NCBI GenBank assembly: GCA_004014935.1
Contig: CP025322.1
Coordinates: 1,922,001 to 1,986,000 of the forward strand
Origin: Saccharomycopsis malanga
Lineage: Eukaryota > Ascomycota > Saccharomycetes > Ascoideales > Saccharomycopsidaceae
DNA: 64,000 nt
Direction of reading: 5' to 3'
Positions 59,203 to 64,000 of this stretch are shown piece by piece. The notes under the pieces are model-generated. The model searched no databases. It worked only from the letters and a program-made list of their open reading frames with translations, and was not told where the DNA came from. The stretch's first letter is position 1; every line of letters begins with the position of its first letter. Position numbers and translations under genes: made by a program.

Positions 59203-61083
59203 ATGTTTGGCGGCGCATCTTCTAAACCCGCCCTTACAGTTGGTACTGGCGGAAGTAGTTTGTTTGGCAATAACAATTTGACCACTCCAAGCAAGCCTGC
59301 TAGCGGCGGTTTCTCATTTGGCGCTAATACAGCTACTCCGGCTAACAACAGTTCTTCCGGAGGGTTGTTTGGTAGTTCAAACAATGCTGGCCAATCAAGC
59401 ACAGGGGGTCTTTTTGGAAACACGAATAACAGTACTGCAAGTGGAGGATTGTTTGGCAACAAACCAGCCACAGGAGGCCTTTTTGGTAATAGTACCGCCA
59501 ATACATCTACTAATACTGCGAACACAGGTGGTTTGTTTGGAAATACTGCTAATAATAATAATACAAATGCGAATACAAATCAATATACGGGTGGTTTGTT
59601 TGGTAATACTAATAATAACAATACAAATGCAAATTCCAATACAGGGGGTTTATTTGGAAACACTGCTAATAATAACACAACTAGTGGAGGTCTTTTTGGT
59701 AATAAACCAGCTACAGGTGGCTTGTTTGGTAATAATACCAATAACAATAGCACTAATACCAATACTGGGGGCTTGTTTGGGAATAAAAGCACTACTTCTA
59801 ATACCAATACCGGCGGTTTGTTTGGAAATAGTAATAACTCAAGTACCAATAGTGGTGGTTTGTTCGGAAATAATTCCAATACCAATAGTGGAGGTTTGTT
59901 TGGAAATAATAATAATTCCAATACCAATAGTGGAGGTTTGTTTGGAAATAATAATAATTCCAATACCAATAGTGGAGGTTTGTTTGGAAATAATAATAAT
60001 TCCAATACCAATACAGGTGGCTTGTTTGGAAACAAGCCTGCTACTGGTGGCGGTCTTTTTGCCAACAACAATACTTCCAATGCATCTGGTGGTGGTCTTT
60101 TCGCCAATAATAATACATCCAATGCGTCTGGTGGCTTATTTGGAAGCAACCAACAGCAGCTGCAGCAACAACAGCAGCAGCAGCTTCCGCCTATAACGCT
60201 TATGACAAGGGTTGCTGAATTGCCACAGGGATACCAGAATGAATTGAAACAGTTGAATGATTATATCAATCGCCAAATGCAGATATGTGAAACCTTAAAG
60301 CTTGAACAGAAGAAGCACGAGGATTTGGTCAATTCTATTCCAAAGGACATTATTTATCTTTCCATTAATTATAAAAAGGTGAACACTAGCTTGCTTAATG
60401 ATCTCAAAAGCTTGGATGGACTCAAAGATGAAACACGCGAGTTGATCAAGATAAGTGAACATTTTATATTGTTTATACACTATTTGTCTGAAGGAGGCAG
60501 TAGCAGCAGTGCTGGTAACGACAATGTTCGCAATGGTTTTGGTGCTTCCAGAAGTGGAAAGCTACAATCCTCTAATTCCAAAAGCGGAGCTACCACTCCT
60601 TATAGCTTATTGAACGGTGGGTTGGATAAAAAGGACGCCCTTTCTCTTTTCAACACCTCGGCTAATGATTCCAAAACTGTCGTGGACATATCTTTGACCG
60701 ATAGGTTGAAATCTGGCAGAGGAGGCTCGAAAGATCCTGCAACTATGTCGTTGATCTCATCAAGTTACTTGATCACGTTTTTCCAGCGCAAACTTATAGA
60801 GTTTAATGACAAATTCCACCAGTTAAACTCTTTGATCAACGACATTGAGCTCTCGTTTAATGAAATTGAGAAAAATTCCTCCGATTTGCTCTTGTCCTAC
60901 GGATTCTTGCCAAACGCAAAGGCTGGAGAAAATGGCAAGACCGATGTCAGCTATGATCTCAACAGTTTAATCAATAACAACTTGAAAAACTTGATGGATA
61001 GCATTAATGAGGAGTTTTACTTGTTCATGGATATTAGTAACCAATTGGCAGGATTGCATTATGAAATTAAACTGTTTTCATGA
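59203..61083 (+). CDS. NUP49: FG nucleoporin Nup49
   Basis: 626 residues. Residues 1 to about 315: an Asn/Gly/Ser/Thr-rich domain with 17 GLFG motifs plus two GLFA variants and flanking FG, then a poly-Gln tract. The C-terminal half is helical with coiled-coil segments: ITLMTRVAELPQGYQNELKQLNDYI and EEFYLFMDISNQLAGLH match S. cerevisiae Nup49 (ITPMTRISELP... EEFTLFMDIAERIAVLH). Role: with Nsp1 and Nup57 forms the central-channel heterotrimer of the nuclear pore; GLFG repeats bind transport receptors. A Ser/Gly linker splits the coiled-coil part. The FG region contains a perfect 42-bp DNA tandem repeat. It is longer than the 472-residue S. cerevisiae protein. Confidence 0.95.
   Translation: MFGGASSKPALTVGTGGSSLFGNNNLTTPSKPASGGFSFGANTATPANNSSSGGLFGSSNNAGQSSTGGLFGNTNNSTASGGLFGNKPATGGLFGNSTANTSTNTANTGGLFGNTANNNNTNANTNQYTGGLFGNTNNNNTNANSNTGGLFGNTANNNTTSGGLFGNKPATGGLFGNNTNNNSTNTNTGGLFGNKSTTSNTNTGGLFGNSNNSSTNSGGLFGNNSNTNSGGLFGNNNNSNTNSGGLFGNNNNSNTNSGGLFGNNNNSNTNTGGLFGNKPATGGGLFANNNTSNASGGGLFANNNTSNASGGLFGSNQQQLQQQQQQQLPPITLMTRVAELPQGYQNELKQLNDYINRQMQICETLKLEQKKHEDLVNSIPKDIIYLSINYKKVNTSLLNDLKSLDGLKDETRELIKISEHFILFIHYLSEGGSSSSAGNDNVRNGFGASRSGKLQSSNSKSGATTPYSLLNGGLDKKDALSLFNTSANDSKTVVDISLTDRLKSGRGGSKDPATMSLISSSYLITFFQRKLIEFNDKFHQLNSLINDIELSFNEIEKNSSDLLLSYGFLPNAKAGENGKTDVSYDLNSLINNNLKNLMDSINEEFYLFMDISNQLAGLHYEIKLFS
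59890..60015 (+). repeat. 42-bp tandem repeat, three units, inside NUP49
   Basis: Units at 59890-59931, 59932-59973 and 59974-60015, each coding GGLFGNNNNSNTNS (last residue Thr in unit 3). Identity at DNA level is near complete, so the duplication is recent; length differences between strains are likely. Confidence 0.92.
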
Positions 61084-61922
61084 TTAAGTTGGGAAATTAA
61101 GGGTTGATTGGCTGTGCTAACAATTATTATGGTTTCATTTTTCAGCTGTTTGAAGATCACAAGTCGCTTGATTACTATCAAAACTGTAAGCTTTCTTATC
61201 GTCTTCCGTTGAACTATCAATGATCTTGTCATTATTTCTCAATACTAACACAGTTGTGATACAAGGCTCATATTGTCCAATAGAAAAATGGTTCAATTTT
61301 TGAGCTACTTGCCCTCTTCAAAGGCAAGTTTTTGTCATTCTCACCCTTTGTATTTCCTCTTCAAATAGAATTTTTTTTCCTGTCCATTAGTGGACTAGCA
61401 TCTTGCATGTATATTCACACCTTTTGTAAGTTTAATAACAATGATAAAATTGATCTTATAAAGGCAACTATTCAGGTTTGATAACATGATCGTAATTTTA
61501 CTGTACCTACCAATTAGTGTTGTGAAAAATAAACAGCAATGCTAATGAGACTATAAACCAGTTTCACCTTCTAATGCTTAATTCTCGATTTACAAAATTT
61601 CAGTTCATAACTTTTTATCAATTGTGAATTGTTCAAGCTAGAAATCTGCATAGATGTGCCCTATGATGCTTTTTTGCCCAAAGATATGGCCTAGTTTAAT
61701 CTATTGGTTTACCTTTTTAGTGGATTTGTAGATATGGTATGTGAAACAACTATTGCAGCAAATCAGAATCAATGCCTATGGGGTGGCAATTAGACCATGT
61801 AATGTAGTCGTGGTGTTTCTTTAATACCAAAACGAGTCCTGTTCTGAGCGTCTTGAAAATAATGTAAACACAGCTTACAAACGAATGGACGTGAATATGA
61901 AACGATTACTCTATAATCTATG
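61084..61922. other. Intergenic region between convergent genes
   Basis: 839 bases; no gene or repeat is recognised. Confidence 0.4.
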
Positions 61923-62816
61923 CTAATGATCTAACAACCTCAAAGCAAATTCAAAAGCAGCCAATGCTGCAGCGTTTGCTGGGAAACTTCTTAATATACT
62001 TGGGACAAACCCTTTGAAAAAAGCTGGCACTCCACCTCGTTCTTTGTGGATAAATTTTGCTGCATGCCACCAGTTTCTTAATTTGGGTTTGTTCAAGTCA
62101 TCTGTCATGATGACTTGTTTGATGACGTCTGCTGGGTATGCAAATGTCCAGAAGACCGTAGCAGATAGCCCCCCACTCCAGAAGTTGATTGCAGGCATGG
62201 ACATTTTAGTATTTTCCTTGAACCAATTGGTGAGCATTTCATACGAGCCCCACCAGAATACAAAGTTGGATCTGAAAATCATTGTGGGCAACAATCCTCG
62301 GTATAAACCAGGTATACCTTTTTGTTTCACAATTTTAAATAGACAATCAACAGGTCCGTTATATATTTTAGACTTGGCATCGTATTGGATCTGCAATCTG
62401 GCCTTTATTTGTTCCACGGGTGCAGCTACAAAACTGACGGTCCATCCTGCCATGACTCCGGCAATGCAATGGCCTGCCAACGGAAGTTTCGTTTCCTCAG
62501 GATAAACGTAAGTCATAAGAAATTTACGATAATTGTGTAGCGATCCAAGCATCACAGAATCCATAAAGACCCATCCAATAAGAGGCGGTGTGAATCCTTT
62601 ATAAAACCCATTGACTCCCTCCTTCTTGAACGTTTGGACCACAGCATCTGTAGGACCTTTGAACCGTCCTTCTGAGGTCTGAAGCCTCACTTTTATTGAG
62701 TCAAATGGATGTCCAACAGCATTTTTGGTCACCCCGGAAAACACACCGGCAGCAAATCCTACCCATCCTGACGCATGTTTCTCTTTGGGCTGCTGCTTCG
62801 ACTCGACACTAGACAT
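61923..62816 (-). CDS. Mitochondrial carrier family transporter (YMC-like)
   Basis: 297 residues from the internal ATG (MSSVESK). The frame continues to an ATG at 62993, but the extra 59 residues are unlike carrier N-termini and include a TATATA box position, so the shorter start is preferred. Three tandem carrier repeats are seen, each with the P-x-(D/E)-x-x-(K/R) signature: HPFDSIKVRLQ, APVEQIKARLQ, YPADVIKQV. Six hydrophobic helices, length typical. The last repeat, with DDLNKPKLRN and AFFKGFVPSILRSFPANAA, resembles yeast Ymc1/Ymc2. Role: moves a carboxylate, amino acid or similar solute across the inner mitochondrial membrane; the substrate is not certain. It is divergent from the MoaE gene. 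Confidence 0.9.
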   Translation of the reverse strand: MSSVESKQQPKEKHASGWVGFAAGVFSGVTKNAVGHPFDSIKVRLQTSEGRFKGPTDAVVQTFKKEGVNGFYKGFTPPLIGWVFMDSVMLGSLHNYRKFLMTYVYPEETKLPLAGHCIAGVMAGWTVSFVAAPVEQIKARLQIQYDAKSKIYNGPVDCLFKIVKQKGIPGLYRGLLPTMIFRSNFVFWWGSYEMLTNWFKENTKMSMPAINFWSGGLSATVFWTFAYPADVIKQVIMTDDLNKPKLRNWWHAAKFIHKERGGVPAFFKGFVPSILRSFPANAAALAAFEFALRLLDH

Positions 62817-62872
62817 GTTTATTGTGCAAATTCGGTGCCTATTGGAGTCTTCCAGCAATAAGATATGCTTGT

Positions 62873-62880
62873 AGATATAT
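62873..62880 (-). promoter_or_regulatory. TATA-like box upstream of the carrier gene
   Basis: Minus-strand CTATATATC about 60 bases before the preferred ATG at 62816. It would lie inside the coding region if the longer start were used, which argues for the short one. Confidence 0.4.
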
Positions 62881-62899
62881 AGGAGGTGTCTCGAGGATT

Positions 62900-63015
62900 G
62901 AGTCATCCCGGTTCCGGAGAGCGGTTTCTTAGATTCCGGGACGGTATCTTCAACTGAGAGCGGCATCCGGGTTCCATCACTATCGAGAGGCATAACCGGG
63001 GGTACGGATACGGAT
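62900..63015. promoter_or_regulatory. CGG/CCG-rich segment in the carrier-MoaE divergent promoter
   Basis: Over ten CGG or CCG triplets in about 115 bases, unusually GC-rich for this genome, including GGTTCCGGAGAGCGG, TTCCGGGACGG and TACGGATACGG. CGG half-sites are what Zn2Cys6 regulators bind. Motif-level evidence only. Confidence 0.35.
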
Positions 63016-63107
63016 CAAGCTTCTTTTGAAGATTTACGTTATATGGATAATCAATCTATCATACTTAACAATTGCCCACTAATGTTAACAAATTTTGCCT
63101 ATCTATT

Positions 63108-63629
63108 ATGGTAGATGGAAACCCTCAAGACACTGTCTGGAATGATGACCCTAACATAAGTGTCGCCATCACGTACAAGCAATTAGACCCTGTAGAACAC
63201 TTGTCAGCAGTTAAAACTCCAGCTGCTGGGGCAGTCATCTATTTCGGTGGGATCACAAGACAAGACGTTGTTGGCGGTAACAATGATCAACATCTCACAG
63301 TGAAGCATCTTCAGTACGAGGCGCATGTACCAATGGCCTTGAGATCAATGTTTCTGGTTGCTCAAATCGCTCAAAAGAAATTTACAAATGTAGAGACGAA
63401 AGAAGCAGTACATAAAATTAAGATATCACATAGATTGGGTATAGTCCCAGTAGGAGAAGATAGTATAATGATAGCATTAAGTAGTAGTCACCGTAAGGAA
63501 GGCTGGAAGTGTGCCGAATGGATTCTAGAGGAGGTCAAGGCAAAGACAGAGATTTGGAAAGAGGAGGTTTATAATGACGAGTCATCTCAGTGGAAAGTGA
63601 ATGAGAACTCTGTGATTGGTGGGCAATAA
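63108..63629 (+). CDS. Molybdopterin synthase large (catalytic) subunit, MoaE/MOCS2B
   Basis: 173 residues from the ATG at 63108; the upstream frame has only TTG. MoaE-family features: GAVIYFGGITRQD (the F-x-G-x-(V/T)-R loop), LQYEAHVPMA, SHRLGIVPVGEDSIMIALSSSHR with the conserved SHR, and AEWILEEVKAKTEIWKEE holding the two catalytic lysines (pattern K-A-K-T-x-x-W-K). All key residues are present, so the enzyme looks functional. Role: with the small subunit MoaD, adds sulfur to cyclic pyranopterin monophosphate to make molybdopterin for nitrate reductase, sulfite oxidase or similar. Most budding yeasts, including S. cerevisiae and C. albicans, lack this pathway. No other cofactor gene lies in the window. 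Confidence 0.92.
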   Translation: MVDGNPQDTVWNDDPNISVAITYKQLDPVEHLSAVKTPAAGAVIYFGGITRQDVVGGNNDQHLTVKHLQYEAHVPMALRSMFLVAQIAQKKFTNVETKEAVHKIKISHRLGIVPVGEDSIMIALSSSHRKEGWKCAEWILEEVKAKTEIWKEEVYNDESSQWKVNENSVIGGQ

Positions 63630-64000
63630 TATCTATTAGGTTTACTGTCGATTATTCGGCTCGAATATATGTATTTGCAATGTGCACAGCCAAACCGCCA
63701 TAATGTGTGTAAATGATACTAGTAATTGTAATTGTTATTATTATAATGCCAAGACCCAATGTAAACAGACCTTCATCTAGGTCATATTTAAATATTTAAT
63801 CAAAGAATTTAGCTTTTTTAATTATTAGTTATTGAGTAATTTAGAGTCTATATTTTAGATGTATTCAATATGGATATACGTAAATCTCATGCTAGCTAGA
63901 TTAACTTTCACTATTTTTGATAAGAAATATGATGGGTTAAAAATATTCCTCAAATCAAGAATGATAGATTATATTGTTGTTGTTTTTTTTTTTTTCAAAA
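63630..64000. other. 3' flank to window end
   Basis: AT-rich, with a T13 tract near 63983-63995; nothing else is recognised. Confidence 0.4.

Noticed and set aside
62817-62993. 59-residue N-terminal extension of the mitochondrial carrier
   Set aside because: In frame with an ATG, but it is unlike carrier N-termini, and a TATA-like box lies within it; treated as promoter.
63650-63680. Further SINE tail (CGGCTCGAATATATG)
   Set aside because: Only about 12 bases resemble the 3' terminus and neither upstream body nor ATT tail is present.

Overview
The window is nuclear DNA of a budding yeast. It is AT-rich, with about 30 compact, mostly intronless protein genes. The few introns are short, with GTATGT-type donors and TACTAAC-like branch sites. 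At several conserved positions CTG codons fall where relatives carry Ser or another polar residue (clearest in RRM1 of the GBP2-like gene and in the SRP-receptor gene). This points to the CUG-Ser clade (Candida/Debaryomyces/Scheffersomyces-type yeasts), so Leu encoded by CTG should probably be read as Ser. No complete tRNA, rRNA, LTR element, CRISPR array or origin was recognised.

Layout. 1-9 kb: a truncated acidic protein, a membrane protein, an HSP20 chaperone, RRP14 (intron, PAC/RRPE promoter motifs), a pyrimidine nucleotidase and a small helical protein. 9-25 kb: TAN1, a three-exon GBP2-like RNA-binding gene, VPS1, a four-exon PQ-loop transporter, PGS1, a large unknown protein and a two-exon PEX39-like gene. 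25-38 kb: a basic unknown protein, SRP101, a DapA-family aldolase, an acidic unknown protein, a GPI-anchored adhesin behind 2.3 kb of non-coding DNA, and CDS1. 39-50 kb: a polytopic membrane protein, an MFS transporter, a divergent histone H4/H3 pair, TRM5 and RRP4. 50-64 kb: TYS1, UBR1, NUP49, a mitochondrial carrier and a molybdopterin synthase large subunit (MoaE).

The genes are mostly housekeeping: ribosome and RNA biogenesis (RRP14, RRP4, TAN1, TRM5, TYS1), mRNA export (GBP2, NUP49), secretion and vacuole/peroxisome traffic (SRP101, VPS1, PEX39) and phospholipid synthesis. CDS1 makes CDP-diacylglycerol, which PGS1 consumes on the cardiolipin route. No operon-like clustering is evident.

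The most unusual content lies between the genes: a dispersed family of about 300-bp repeats with a tRNA-like 5' head (A box, B box), a unique body and an ATT-rich 3' tail. At least eleven full, internally deleted or tail-only copies are present. Two have clear target-site duplications (14 bp and 11 bp). This is the structure of a tRNA-derived SINE. Three or four further tRNA(Leu/Ser)-like heads with a different body may be a second family. Other notable items are MoaE, a tandem ATG-bearing repeat at the RRP4 start, a dyad-rich histone promoter and likely 3'-end decay of the 8.5-kb gene next to a SINE insertion.
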